64,000 nucleotides of DNA from Xenorhabdus nematophila ATCC 19061 (GTDB lineage: Bacteria; Pseudomonadota; Gammaproteobacteria; Enterobacterales; Enterobacteriaceae). The position numbers were made by a program, and so were the translations under genes. Shown in pieces: positions 52,808 through 62,900 of the stretch. Numbering within the stretch: the stretch's first letter is position 1; each line of letters opens with the position of its first letter. Location of the stretch: assembly GCF_000252955.1 (NCBI RefSeq), contig NC_014228.1:3387232-3451231 (forward strand), written 5' to 3'. The notes under the pieces were generated by a model. That model searched no databases. It was not told the origin of the DNA and was given only the letters and a program-made list of their open reading frames with translations.

Positions 52808-54520
52808 TTAAAAATTAAGTGAAGCAGACCAATAAACGACCCAGTGGTCTGGTTTAAAATGACTGGGATAAACCAATGGTTTTCCTATTGTGACCGTCTG
52901 ATTCATCCGGTTGTTATTGAGTGATATTCCCAGAGATGTTCCTGTGACATTACCTCCTTCGGTTTGTCTTTTTTTATTTTTTTCTAGCCAGCCGGTATCC
53001 AGTGCACTGTTTAAAGACAGTTCACCTAATAAAGGGAGTTTGGCTAATTTCCAGTTCAGTTCATTGCGCCAATATCCGCCATTATTTCCCATCAGATTCT
53101 GCTCCTTGAATCCCCGGACAGAGTATTGTCCGCCTAATGAAAGGCGTTCCACGGCATACAGGTTATCCGGAGTAAACTGCCCATATAGGGAAGTCAGGTA
53201 ATAGATGTCCTCTGTAACCGGTATAAAATAACTGCTGCTCAGGCTGAACTTACGAAACTGGCTTCTGGGTGCATTATGGTCACTGGCGTCATCTTTAGTC
53301 GCTCCCCAGATATTTAGGCCGTGGCTAAGCGTCGGATTGAATGTAAAATAACCGCCTGCCAGTACGGTGCTGTAACTGGTTCCCAGACTGACAGCGCTTA
53401 ACGTCGGACTGCTGATATCGAACTTTACCCCTGCTGCGATGTTGGAAGTCTGGCGGCGGGTTATCCCCATATTCAGGGCCAGTTTTTGTTTACCATCACG
53501 GTATAACGTCCGGTTGACTTTTAACTGATGGGTTTGTCCCCTGCTTTCATGGCGGGCATTGAATGTGTCTGGGGATATCATCTGAAATGAGCTGTTTCTG
53601 GCATACTGATAATCGAATGACCAGTAGCCATAAGGGACTGATACCCCTGAAGTCACACTCCAGTTCTGATGGTTATTACGGAAGTCACTGTTACGGCTGG
53701 CAGATATTGACCACCGGTCAGCAAGGTGCAATGGGTTATCCAGCCCTAAAGTGACATTAATTTGCTCTGCTCCGGTATTTTTCTGTCCACTGTTATCCAT
53801 GCCCAGACTGGCATTGACCGGCAATCGGGAAGCGACCCGTTTTAAAATAATGTCAGAATAACCGGACTGTGTAGCTGGCTGGATATCAATGGTTATCTGT
53901 TGGGAAGGCAAACGATTTAACTGTTCCATGCCTTGCTCAATATCTCGCAAGTTAAGGATCTTCCCGGCCACATTAGGAAAAGCCATTTTTAGGGCTAGAG
54001 GCGTTTCGCCGTCAAGCAGGATGGCTCCTACTTTTCCTTCAGTAACCGTAATGGTCAGAATACCTTTGGATAAATTTTGTTCTTTTAATCCTGCATGGGA
54101 AGTTACATAACCTTTTTCTATATAGGTGTTTGATACCTTACGTATCAACTCATTAATTTTACCGGCAGTCAGGCAATGGGATAAATAAGGTTTGGATAAT
54201 GCCTGTTGCACAGGTGCTGAGAGGTTTTCTGCGCCTTCAAGGTGAATTTTGTGGACAGTGTGGCAAGTTAATTCGTCATCATGAGATATTGATGAGGCAG
54301 ATGGTGATAACGTCATGTTATTACGTATCGCATGGCGCTGTTGTTGTGCCTGCTCTAATAACTCTTTTTGTTGCTGGGTAATCGTTTCCTGATCAGCTGG
54401 ACTGATAAAAGATGATGCGTTTGTTTTTCCTGAAATAGTCAGTAAAACAAGTATCGACAGCGTTACAACGTTGGTGGGGAATCTTTCCATAGAATAAAAC
54501 TGCACAAATTGCATTAACAA
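52808..54520 (-). CDS. cdiB: TpsB outer-membrane transporter (ShlB/FhaC/CdiB type)
   Basis: A 570-residue transporter: signal peptide, QQQKELLEQAQQQRHA stretch before POTRA domains (about 75-220, with the PAxQSGYSDIILKRV end), then a 16-strand beta barrel ending in SLNF and the L6-type VRGFKE motif (YSVRGFKEQNL, about 465). It exports the adjacent TpsA across the outer membrane. Start uncertain: the frame opens at 54520, and ATG 54490 is an alternative. It precedes tpsA by 48 bp in an operon. Confidence 0.9.
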   Translation of the reverse strand: MLMQFVQFYSMERFPTNVVTLSILVLLTISGKTNASSFISPADQETITQQQKELLEQAQQQRHAIRNNMTLSPSASSISHDDELTCHTVHKIHLEGAENLSAPVQQALSKPYLSHCLTAGKINELIRKVSNTYIEKGYVTSHAGLKEQNLSKGILTITVTEGKVGAILLDGETPLALKMAFPNVAGKILNLRDIEQGMEQLNRLPSQQITIDIQPATQSGYSDIILKRVASRLPVNASLGMDNSGQKNTGAEQINVTLGLDNPLHLADRWSISASRNSDFRNNHQNWSVTSGVSVPYGYWSFDYQYARNSSFQMISPDTFNARHESRGQTHQLKVNRTLYRDGKQKLALNMGITRRQTSNIAAGVKFDISSPTLSAVSLGTSYSTVLAGGYFTFNPTLSHGLNIWGATKDDASDHNAPRSQFRKFSLSSSYFIPVTEDIYYLTSLYGQFTPDNLYAVERLSLGGQYSVRGFKEQNLMGNNGGYWRNELNWKLAKLPLLGELSLNSALDTGWLEKNKKRQTEGGNVTGTSLGISLNNNRMNQTVTIGKPLVYPSHFKPDHWVVYWSASLNF

Positions 54521-54927
54521 AAAATATAAGATTTATTAATATTTATATTAATAGTAATGAAAATCAATATCAATTTAATTTCTATTGTTATTTGTGTGTA
54601 AGGGATCACTAAATTTCTTAAATTTGTTTACTAAGGAAATTAATTTAATTGTAGTAGTTATATTTTCTTTCGAAATAATTGAGAGTTATTGATGTCACTT
54701 ATTCTAAGACAGTAAAATGTCATAGCGCTATTGCTGAAAAAAACAGGCAATACTGGAATTAGTATCTTCTAATCTATACTTGGAGAGTTGAAAACTAAAC
54801 TTAATAGAAGAAAATTATTTTCTTTTTCTGCCTAATTTTCACTATTGGAAAAAGAATTAAACGCAGTATTTGAGCAATATTTTCGACATGTTACCGCTTT
54901 CATCATCAATGAAAAGGGTAACAGTCA
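54521..54927. promoter_or_regulatory. A/T-rich divergent promoter region
   Basis: About 400 bp, very A/T-rich, between the divergent tpsB and invasin-like genes. It should hold both promoters; no operator or -35/-10 pair stands out strongly. The run of A/T tracts suggests H-NS-type silencing, which is an inference. Confidence 0.4.
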
Positions 54928-57900
54928 GTGTTGCAAAAATTCCAATCCTCTCTGTCCGATAACGCGAAACGCCTGATTATCAGTCTGTTGAGCCTGTTGC
55001 TTAGTTTTCAGGGGCAGGCCACGTCAGAACAGCAAAATGAAGATAATCTTTCTGCCCACAAACTGGCTGACATCACCTCACAACTAGGACAACAACTTCA
55101 CCAATCGCAATCTCCCACCGACGCCGTACAATCAATCGCTGCCCAGCAGCTGTCATCGGCAGTCACTGCCACATTAACCCCCTGGCTTAACCAGTTCGGT
55201 AATGCGCGGATTTCACTCCCCTTTGATCATGCTTTTTCGTTAAAAGAAGCCGCACTGGATTGGGTGCTGCCGGGGTATACCACCCCGGCCTACACCGCAT
55301 TCAGCCAGTGGGGAGTTAAAGCCGGACACGGTCAGACGAGCACCCATCTTGGTATAGGATACCGCTATCTGGCTGATAGCTGGCTCTGGGGAGCGAATGC
55401 GTTCTGGGATGCTGAGTGGCCGGCTCAGCACCATCGCTACAGCATCGGGGCAGAAGCGTGGCGCGATAACCTCAAACTGTCTGCCAACCTTTACCAGCGC
55501 TTATCCGGCTGGAAAACATCCCGGCAAGTCACCGATTATGATGCACGACCCGCCAATGGCTGGGATATCCGGGCAGAAGGCGGGTTACCCGCGCTGCCTC
55601 ACTGGGGCGGGCAGGTGGTGTTTGAACAGTACTACGGGCAGCACGTGGGTTTATTCGGTGACAGCAGACGTCAGCATAATCCCTACAGCCTGACAGCCGG
55701 GCTGACATACACGCCAGTGCCGTTAGTTACATTGGGCGCGGATGTCCGGCAGGGAAAACAGGATCACCGGGATAACCGTTTTACGCTGGCACTCAATTAT
55801 CAGCTGGGCGTCCCGCTGGCACAACAGCTCGATCCCAACGCAGTCGCGCCGTTACGCAGCCTGACATTCAGACGGACAGATTTTGTCAACCGGAATCATA
55901 ATATGGTGCTGGACTACCGCAAGCAGACGCTGATAACACTGGATTTTCCCGCTCAGCTTAAAGGCGATGCAGGCAAAATCATCACTTTTACGCCTCGAAT
56001 TACCTCCAAATATCTGCTGGCGCGTTTAGAACTCCGGGCTGATGAATTACAGCAAGCCGGCGGCAGAATTGTTCATCAGACGCCTGATAAAATCATGCTG
56101 CTTTTGCCGAAAGCCATCGATAAAGTGATCCGGCTTTCCGGCATTGCCATTGATAAACATGGCAATCGTTCCCGGCCATCGGAAACCACCCTTTTTATCC
56201 AGCCGACGGAAATCCATGTGCAGGTTACCGCAAACCGGGCGCAGGCAAGGGCGGACGGTCAGGACAGTGTGATGTATACCGTGATGGTGAAAGATCGTGA
56301 CGGTAAGCCTGTTCCCGATCAAACGGTGAGCTGGTTAAGTGACAAAGGCAAACTTTCACAAACCACACAGAAAACCGATGCACAGGGACTGGCGGCGGTG
56401 TTGTTGAGCAGCCATCATGGTGGGGAGCATAGCGTACAGGTCTCGGTCGGTGATAGTGTCACTGTGGCTTTGCCGGTGCACTTCAGCGCGGTATTGAAGC
56501 CTGTTATCACCGCAGATAAAACGCAGGCCAAAGCCGATGGTCAGGATGCCGTGACATTTACCGTCACCGTAAAGGATGCCGCCGGCGTTCTCATTCCTCA
56601 CCAGTCCGTTAAGTGGCAAACCAGTCGGGGAAAGTTCCTGACCTTGTCGTCAACAACCAATAATCACGGGCAGGCCACCGCCGCATTAGTCAGTTTGCCC
56701 TCCGGTATCGCAGAGGTGTCGGTGACTATCGGTGAAGAAACGCTCACGGCATCACCGGTTGAATTTTTACCCGCACTCACCCACACGTTGACCTGTGACA
56801 AAAGTACAGCCATTGCCGATGGACAGGATAGTGTGCTTTGCACGGTTGACGTGCGTGATGCGGCTGACCAGCCAGTGGCAGGGAGGGAAATCGTCTGGTC
56901 AACGGATCATGGCCAGATTGGCGATGAGCAGGTTATCACCGACAGCAGGGGGAAAGCCCATGTCCGGGTTATCAGCCGAAAAACCGGTGTCGCCCGTATC
57001 CGCGCTGACATGTCAGGTACCATCATCACGGCGGGCGGGGTCACGTTTGAGCGTCAGTTGAAATCCGTTATCATCGCGGATAAAACCCACGCCAACGGAA
57101 ACGGGCAGGAGGCTATCGTATTGACTGCGATTGTTGAAGATATACTGGGGTTACCGGTTGAAAATCAGGCCGTCATCTGGCACACGGATAATGGCATCCT
57201 GTCATCAGCAGAGACCCGAACCGACTCACAGGGATTGACACAAATTCAGCTGACCAGCACCGTTGCCGGTGCGCACCGGGTATGGATCCAGGTTGATGAT
57301 AAGACGGTGACCGCCCCGACGCTCTGGTTTGATGATGTGCTGACATCCACCCTGCGTGCAGATAAAACCCGCATTATTGCCAATGGTCAGGATAGTGTCA
57401 TATTGACCGTAACGGTGAAAAACCTGACCGGACAACCCGCCGTCGGTATCCCTGTCTGGTGGCGTTCGGACAACGGTCACTTTACCGATGTTCAGGTTGA
57501 AACCGATGAAAACGGCGAAGCCCGCGCGACACTGAGCAGCCAGAAGGCAGGTACCGCTTCAGTGACGGCCATTATTAATGACCAGGCGGTTATCTCACCC
57601 ACAGTGGAATTTATCCCGCCATTACGTATTGCCGATACCGTCGCCGTTGACAGTCAGGGCGGTAATGCCAACCAGAAAGCCTTTGGCATCCGTGGGCCTT
57701 CAGTTTTCTGGCGTGGAGCGAAATTCCGCATTATCACCGCCGGTAATACAGGCCGGGTGAACTGGCAGAGTGATTCTCCGGCAGTCACGGTATCCGGTGA
57801 TACGGTGGTCGTGCAGCAACGTCCTGACGGTGTGAGACTGACAGGTACCGATGAGGCAGGGCAGCAGGTGGTACTGACCTTAACGAGTTATACCTGGTTT

Positions 57901-58185
57901 GAGCGCTCAGGCCTGACGCAAGATTTTTATTTTAATGCCACGCAAATTTGCCAATCACTCAGCAGCCAGATTGCACCCAAATATGCACTTGAACGGCTTT
58001 ATGAAGAATGGGGAAATTTTTATCACTATGAAGGCTGGGTGAGGGAATTTTATGTGGTTTCCACGGATTATCTTTCTGCCAGTTCCGGTTCAATGGATGC
58101 GCAGACAAAATGGGCATTCTGGGCAGAATCGGATAGCTGGATGCGAAATGCCTGGCATCGGCTGGCATTTGCGTGTGGAGGCTAA
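54928..58185 (+). CDS. Invasin/intimin-like inverse autotransporter
   Basis: A 1085-residue surface adhesin: signal peptide (AKRLIISLLSLLLSFQGQAT), an N-terminal beta barrel (about 95-330, with QWGVKAGHGQTSTHLGIGYR and WGANAFWDAEW) and at least five Big_1-type immunoglobulin-like repeats, each with an ADGQDSV/VKDxxGxPV/GxATxxL pattern (about 420-900). The C-terminal about 160 residues form a distinct adhesive tip (FNATQICQSLSSQIAPKYAL). The start is GTG 54928 after AAAAGGGTAACA. It mediates attachment to host or bacterial surfaces. Intact. Confidence 0.9.
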   Translation: MLQKFQSSLSDNAKRLIISLLSLLLSFQGQATSEQQNEDNLSAHKLADITSQLGQQLHQSQSPTDAVQSIAAQQLSSAVTATLTPWLNQFGNARISLPFDHAFSLKEAALDWVLPGYTTPAYTAFSQWGVKAGHGQTSTHLGIGYRYLADSWLWGANAFWDAEWPAQHHRYSIGAEAWRDNLKLSANLYQRLSGWKTSRQVTDYDARPANGWDIRAEGGLPALPHWGGQVVFEQYYGQHVGLFGDSRRQHNPYSLTAGLTYTPVPLVTLGADVRQGKQDHRDNRFTLALNYQLGVPLAQQLDPNAVAPLRSLTFRRTDFVNRNHNMVLDYRKQTLITLDFPAQLKGDAGKIITFTPRITSKYLLARLELRADELQQAGGRIVHQTPDKIMLLLPKAIDKVIRLSGIAIDKHGNRSRPSETTLFIQPTEIHVQVTANRAQARADGQDSVMYTVMVKDRDGKPVPDQTVSWLSDKGKLSQTTQKTDAQGLAAVLLSSHHGGEHSVQVSVGDSVTVALPVHFSAVLKPVITADKTQAKADGQDAVTFTVTVKDAAGVLIPHQSVKWQTSRGKFLTLSSTTNNHGQATAALVSLPSGIAEVSVTIGEETLTASPVEFLPALTHTLTCDKSTAIADGQDSVLCTVDVRDAADQPVAGREIVWSTDHGQIGDEQVITDSRGKAHVRVISRKTGVARIRADMSGTIITAGGVTFERQLKSVIIADKTHANGNGQEAIVLTAIVEDILGLPVENQAVIWHTDNGILSSAETRTDSQGLTQIQLTSTVAGAHRVWIQVDDKTVTAPTLWFDDVLTSTLRADKTRIIANGQDSVILTVTVKNLTGQPAVGIPVWWRSDNGHFTDVQVETDENGEARATLSSQKAGTASVTAIINDQAVISPTVEFIPPLRIADTVAVDSQGGNANQKAFGIRGPSVFWRGAKFRIITAGNTGRVNWQSDSPAVTVSGDTVVVQQRPDGVRLTGTDEAGQQVVLTLTSYTWFERSGLTQDFYFNATQICQSLSSQIAPKYALERLYEEWGNFYHYEGWVREFYVVSTDYLSASSGSMDAQTKWAFWAESDSWMRNAWHRLAFACGG

Positions 58186-58279
58186 GGCGGTTCTGTGTTT
58201 ACGTTATTTTGCTTGATCTGCCAGCGTTGTCTGATCTTGCCAATTTAATTCATGATGTTGCTCCTTTCTTTTGTCAAAG

Positions 58280-58314
58280 AATAGACTCCGTTTGAGGTAA
58301 TGGCGGAGTCTATT
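58280..58314. terminator. Bidirectional hairpin terminator
   Basis: AATAGACTCCG/CGGAGTCTATT 11-bp stem between the ends of the invasin-like gene and the convergent gene at 58401. Confidence 0.6.
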
Positions 58315-58400
58315 TGGCGGGTAGAATATCCGATATCATTGGTTTGATCTTTCTATAGAAACAGGACAAACCAGAAGATAAATATTCTTCTGACGCTTTA

Positions 58401-59192
58401 TCACATGAGTTTCTCATCCTGAATATGGCTCATATTCATAAAAACTTCGCATAAACTCACATTTTTAGGCACAATGGCGCTGATATCATATTTTTTTGGA
58501 CTAAAAAGAAAGGGAAAAAGATCCCGGCCATTCTCAAGTTTTCTTGTTTTATCGAGCGATTCAAAGTAGTTGTAGATCTCCGATACCACTGTTTTATGTA
58601 TTTCACTTTTAACTAAATCATCTCTCTGATATGGGCTTTCATAGTGTCCGTAGTACAGTTTACGAAGATAAAGAATATTTTCCTCTTCGTCTTCATCCAT
58701 GGGAGACCTGATTAAAGCCATAATTTCATCTGTGCGATCTTTCTTAACGCTGGTAAAAAAATCATTGATGCACTGCTGTAACTGAGGTGTACATTTTCCC
58801 TGTGGTTTCGGCCGTTTTACTTCTTCAAACGTGGACTGTTCCGCCGACATGTGCAGCATATCCGTCATGATTTTTTTAAATTCTTCCGGACACTGGGTTT
58901 GTTTCACTTGCACATAAACACAACGGCCAAAATAACCGGAGTTGTGGGTGTAATTGTATTTTCTGATGGTCAGAACATAGGTTCCCGGCGGGGGTTCATA
59001 CCCTCTGATTTCAGAGGATTCATAGGAGAATTTGAAGTAAATTCCGTTTTTTTTGTTATAACCGATCAGGTTTCCCGCAACTGCAAAATCGGCGACAGTA
59101 CACCCATGATCGCAATAGAAGGGGATCTCGCCATTAATGAGAAGAAACCAGCCCTCTGAAAAGGTTATTTCGTGTTGGATTGGGTTTCTCAT
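58401..59192 (-). CDS. Unknown protein downstream of Rhs locus
   Basis: A 263-residue protein that I do not recognise (MRNPIQHEITFSEGWFLLIN...). The first 130 residues are beta-rich with EPPPGTYVLTIRKYNYTHNS; the remainder is helical, charged and has a PKPQGKCTPQLQQCINDFF stretch. No signal or membrane segments. It is distal to the Rhs and its candidate immunity gene on the same strand and could be a second immunity, a chaperone or unrelated cargo. Confidence 0.6.
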   Translation of the reverse strand: MRNPIQHEITFSEGWFLLINGEIPFYCDHGCTVADFAVAGNLIGYNKKNGIYFKFSYESSEIRGYEPPPGTYVLTIRKYNYTHNSGYFGRCVYVQVKQTQCPEEFKKIMTDMLHMSAEQSTFEEVKRPKPQGKCTPQLQQCINDFFTSVKKDRTDEIMALIRSPMDEDEEENILYLRKLYYGHYESPYQRDDLVKSEIHKTVVSEIYNYFESLDKTRKLENGRDLFPFLFSPKKYDISAIVPKNVSLCEVFMNMSHIQDEKLM

Positions 59193-59313
59193 GTATTGTC
59201 TTCCTTTTCAAAAATTATGATTGTTGTTATGAAGAGTATGTAATGCACTTGTTATATGAATCCAGTGATCACCGCAGAGCTAACATGATTTGGATATTTT
59301 CCACGGTAAGAAG

Positions 59314-59346
59314 ACCGGAAGATCACAAGGATTTTCCGGTTTTTTT
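59314..59346 (+). terminator. Hairpin with T run, plus strand
   Basis: ACCGGAA/TTCCGGT stem followed by six T on the plus strand, in the 170-bp gap between two minus-strand genes. No plus-strand gene precedes it, so it could end a small antisense RNA, or act in reverse for the immunity gene with a weaker tail. Confidence 0.4.
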
Positions 59347-59364
59347 GTTTATATACCTTTTATA

Positions 59365-59913
59365 TCAACTGCTTTTTAATACTTGTGGATTAAAAACGAC
59401 TATTTCTTTATCCTTAGTAACGCCACATGGCATCAAGCCTTTTTTAAATATAGAGAATATTTTTTCTAATTTAGAGTCTTCATTAAAAGAAAATAAATAT
59501 CTATAAATACTAACCATATTTAACATATGGTGGCATTCATCACTAACTTCTTCTAAAAATGAATCATACTCTACATTATCAGTTAATCCTTGTTTTTTTC
59601 TCATTAGGTATAGTTTTCTTTTCCTAATGTTTTCTTTTACATAATCTTCAGTTGAAATTTTTGTTCTGTCAAGAATATCTTTATCTGCCTTTTTATAATC
59701 TTCATGAAGATAAAATTCAGATATGAGATCGGAAAAAAAATCATCCCAAATTGCATATTGACCAGGAACATCCTGATCAAACAAAAGTTTTACAGCCTCT
59801 TTCTTATCTTCTATAATTTCATACCCTTCTAATTTCTCAGAAGAGCCAGAAAGAAAATCAGAGCTTTTGAAAAATATCATTGGCTCCATATAAAAATCTA
59901 TTGTCTCATTCAT
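59365..59913 (-). CDS. Probable immunity protein for the Rhs AHH toxin
   Basis: A 182-residue A/T-rich protein (MNETIDFYMEPMIFFKSSDF...) with no known domain. Its start lies 6 bp after the Rhs stop, with AGGGTGA in the right place, matching the position of Rhs immunity genes. Composition differs sharply from the rhs core, as is usual for exchangeable toxin-immunity tips. Immunity function is inferred from position. Confidence 0.65.
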   Translation of the reverse strand: MNETIDFYMEPMIFFKSSDFLSGSSEKLEGYEIIEDKKEAVKLLFDQDVPGQYAIWDDFFSDLISEFYLHEDYKKADKDILDRTKISTEDYVKENIRKRKLYLMRKKQGLTDNVEYDSFLEEVSDECHHMLNMVSIYRYLFSFNEDSKLEKIFSIFKKGLMPCGVTKDKEIVVFNPQVLKSS

Positions 59914-59918
59914 TGATA

Positions 59919-62900
59919 TCACCCTAATATTTTACTCCAACGCTCAAACACTCTTTGCCTTCCTATTTGGTTAACATCTTTACCAAATATTTTCGTGTTG
60001 TACATATCCTTAGATCTAATTATATTCCCATCCATCATTCCTTTTTTAGCTATATCTTGTATGTTGGCTACTTGCTTGGATATAGCCTCTTTGGATTGTT
60101 TAAGGTCTATTCTATCTAAAGCGTTTCTCACTGCATCTGTGTATCCATGGTGGTTACCTTGATGCCTTGCCATTGCACTGACGCCATTATCAGCTTTTCT
60201 CAAAAATATTCCGTTGGCAGCAACATCAATATCATAATTAATTTTTTTCAACGCTGGATGGTTTGCTAATTCTTTTGGTATAACATGGTGAGCCTGATAG
60301 CCACTCCATTTAGCAGAACGCGATAAGCCCATATTTTCCATCATGTTTTTACCCAACTTGGTCGAACACCCTACCAACCCCAGCGGATCAATCCAACCTG
60401 TCGGATTATGGACATAGGAATAGGGATTGGTTCCCCCCAGCAGCCCCAGTGGATCCGGTGTCAGGTATACACTCGCCTCTGGCGAGAAATATCTGAACCG
60501 ATTATAGACTAAACCGCTCTCTGCATCGAGCCACTGTCCTGCAAACTGCATTTCCGGATTCAGTTCAGCATTTTCGCCTGCGGCTTTCAATTGCATCCCG
60601 TACAGGCTCTGTTGTGGCTGACGCCAGACACGGTGGCCTTGCGGATCAAACAATGCCAGCGGTTCTCCTGTCGGGGCGCACACCGCATACTGCGTCTGCA
60701 CCTCACCGGCAATCAGTTCACTGCGATTTTCCGGGTTGGGTGTGAAGAACTGCACTTGTTGCGCCAGCAGCTGCCAGCCGTCAAAAACTAAATGCCGGAT
60801 GCTGTACAGCCGATGATGGCGGTATTCGCGGATTTCCGCTGGCTGGTCGCCGTCCCAAAGATACGTGGTGCAGCTTCCCGCCTGTTGACACGCTTTTTCG
60901 ATGCGCCGCCCGAAGGCATCGTAGCGGTATTCCCACTGCTGGCCACCCGGTGTCAGCACGCCGGTCAGCTGATTCTGGCTGTTCCAGCGGTATTTAGTCA
61001 GTTGTGGGCGATGGCCTTCCTGCCACAACTGCATGGCGGTCATCCGGCCTGCCTCATCGTATTCGAATAGATGCTGCCCTGCCTGCCGCAGCCGGTGTCC
61101 CTTCTGGTAGAGCCGCTCGTTGTCAATGTCGTGCCGGCCGTCAAAACGGCGGGCGGGGTAACCGCAGGCATCATACTGATAATGCTCCCGCAGCCGGTCG
61201 CCGTCACTGACTGATGTGACCTGACCGTTGCCGTTGACCACATAACGCAGCCACTGCCGTTCATCATTGGCGGCCACCAGATTCAATGCTGCATCGTAAC
61301 GATATTCCCGGTCTAAACCCGAGAGCGTCGGTTGTGGGATGTCTGCCAGGTCATCGGCGGCGAAGAACTCCGGGCGGGTATTGCGGCCTGCACGCTGCCA
61401 GCTCAGTTGCCCCATCAGAGTATGTTCCTGACGCAGAATAAAGCCTTTGTCCGACTGGCGGTAGCATTCGTGTCCGTCTTCGTTCCGTTCAAACGAGAGC
61501 CGGTGCCCGCCATGGATGTTGAGCAGACTCAGTTCGCCTGTTTTGTTTGCCTGCGTGGCGGTGGTCCACTGGCCGCCATCCGGCATGAGCAGGGTGCGCG
61601 TTACCTGCGTATTGTCCGGGTAATCGCGGGTGATATTGCCGTATGCCTGGGTTTCGCGGATAAGGCGGTCTTTATCATCGTATTCAAAGGTCAGCGGTTC
61701 AGCCTCCGGCGCGGTCACTTCAAGTAAGCGCCCCAGGATATCGTAGGCGTAAGTGGTGCGGCCTTCCGACGTGTGCATCGCGGTCATCTGCCCGGCGGCA
61801 TCATAGTCATAGCGGGTGACCTGATTCAGTGCATCCCGCTTTTCAATGCAGTTGCCATTGCCGTCATAGGCATAATGCCACTGTGTACCGGCGTAGTCGG
61901 TCTCCGTGGTCACCCGCCCGTCGGCATCCAGCTGATAACGGTAGCTTTCCCCCTGCGGGTTAATGACTTCCAGCAGTTGCAGGCTGTCAGGGTCATAGCG
62001 GTACTGCCAGCGGTGACCTTCACCGTCAAGGCGGCCGACCGGCAGGTCAAACGGCCCGTATTCAATCTGCCATTCCACGCCCCGGGCATCTGTCCATCGG
62101 GTCAGATTGCCGTGGCGGTCATGGCGGAAGCGCTCCAGACTGTTGTTGGGGCGGTCACTTAAGGCGATGCGGTGATGGCGGTCATATTCCCACGACCATA
62201 AGGCCCCGCCGCCCGATGACAGCCGCTGCAACCGGTCATGGCTGTCGTAACCCAGCCGCAGGCTGCGATTTTCCTCATCAAACAGCCGGGTCAGCCGCTG
62301 ATGGTCATCGTATTCCCAGCGTCGCTGGTTGCCTTCTTCATCTTCGGCCTTCGTCACCAGCCCGAATGCATTGCGGGTCAGGGTGGTTTTGCTGCCGTCA
62401 GGGGCAATAAAGCACCCGGCATGACCCTTATCATCGTATTGCTGCCACCAGACCCGCCCCAGCGGGTCAGTCATGCTGGCCAGTCGGTCATCCTCATCGT
62501 AGTGATACTGCCATACAGCACCGCCGGCATCGGTAAATGCCGTGACCAGTCCTGTATCCGCCAGATAATCCAGCTGTAAGACCTGCCCTTCCGGCAATAT
62601 CTGCTGCCGCAGGTTACCCCAGTCATCGTACTCATACCGGGTAATATGTCCGCACGGGGTTTCCACCTGCGTGACCTGCTGCTGCTCATTGTAATGCCAG
62701 GTGGTGGTATGGCCCTGCGGGGTGGTGGAGCGGGTGATGCCGGGTTCATAGGTCAGCCGGACGGGGTAATAGCCGCCACTGCCGACACTTTCAATGCAGC
62801 GACCCTCGGTATCATACACATAATCCACCGCCGTCTGGTCACCGTCTGACCAGCGGCTAATCAATCCCTGTGCATTGTATTCATAGAACAGGTGAAAATA

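Noticed and set aside
59180..59506. 108-codon plus-strand frame between Rhs-associated genes
   Set aside because: Overlaps the immunity gene on the other strand and has no recognisable content; the hairpin at 59314-59346 interrupts it.
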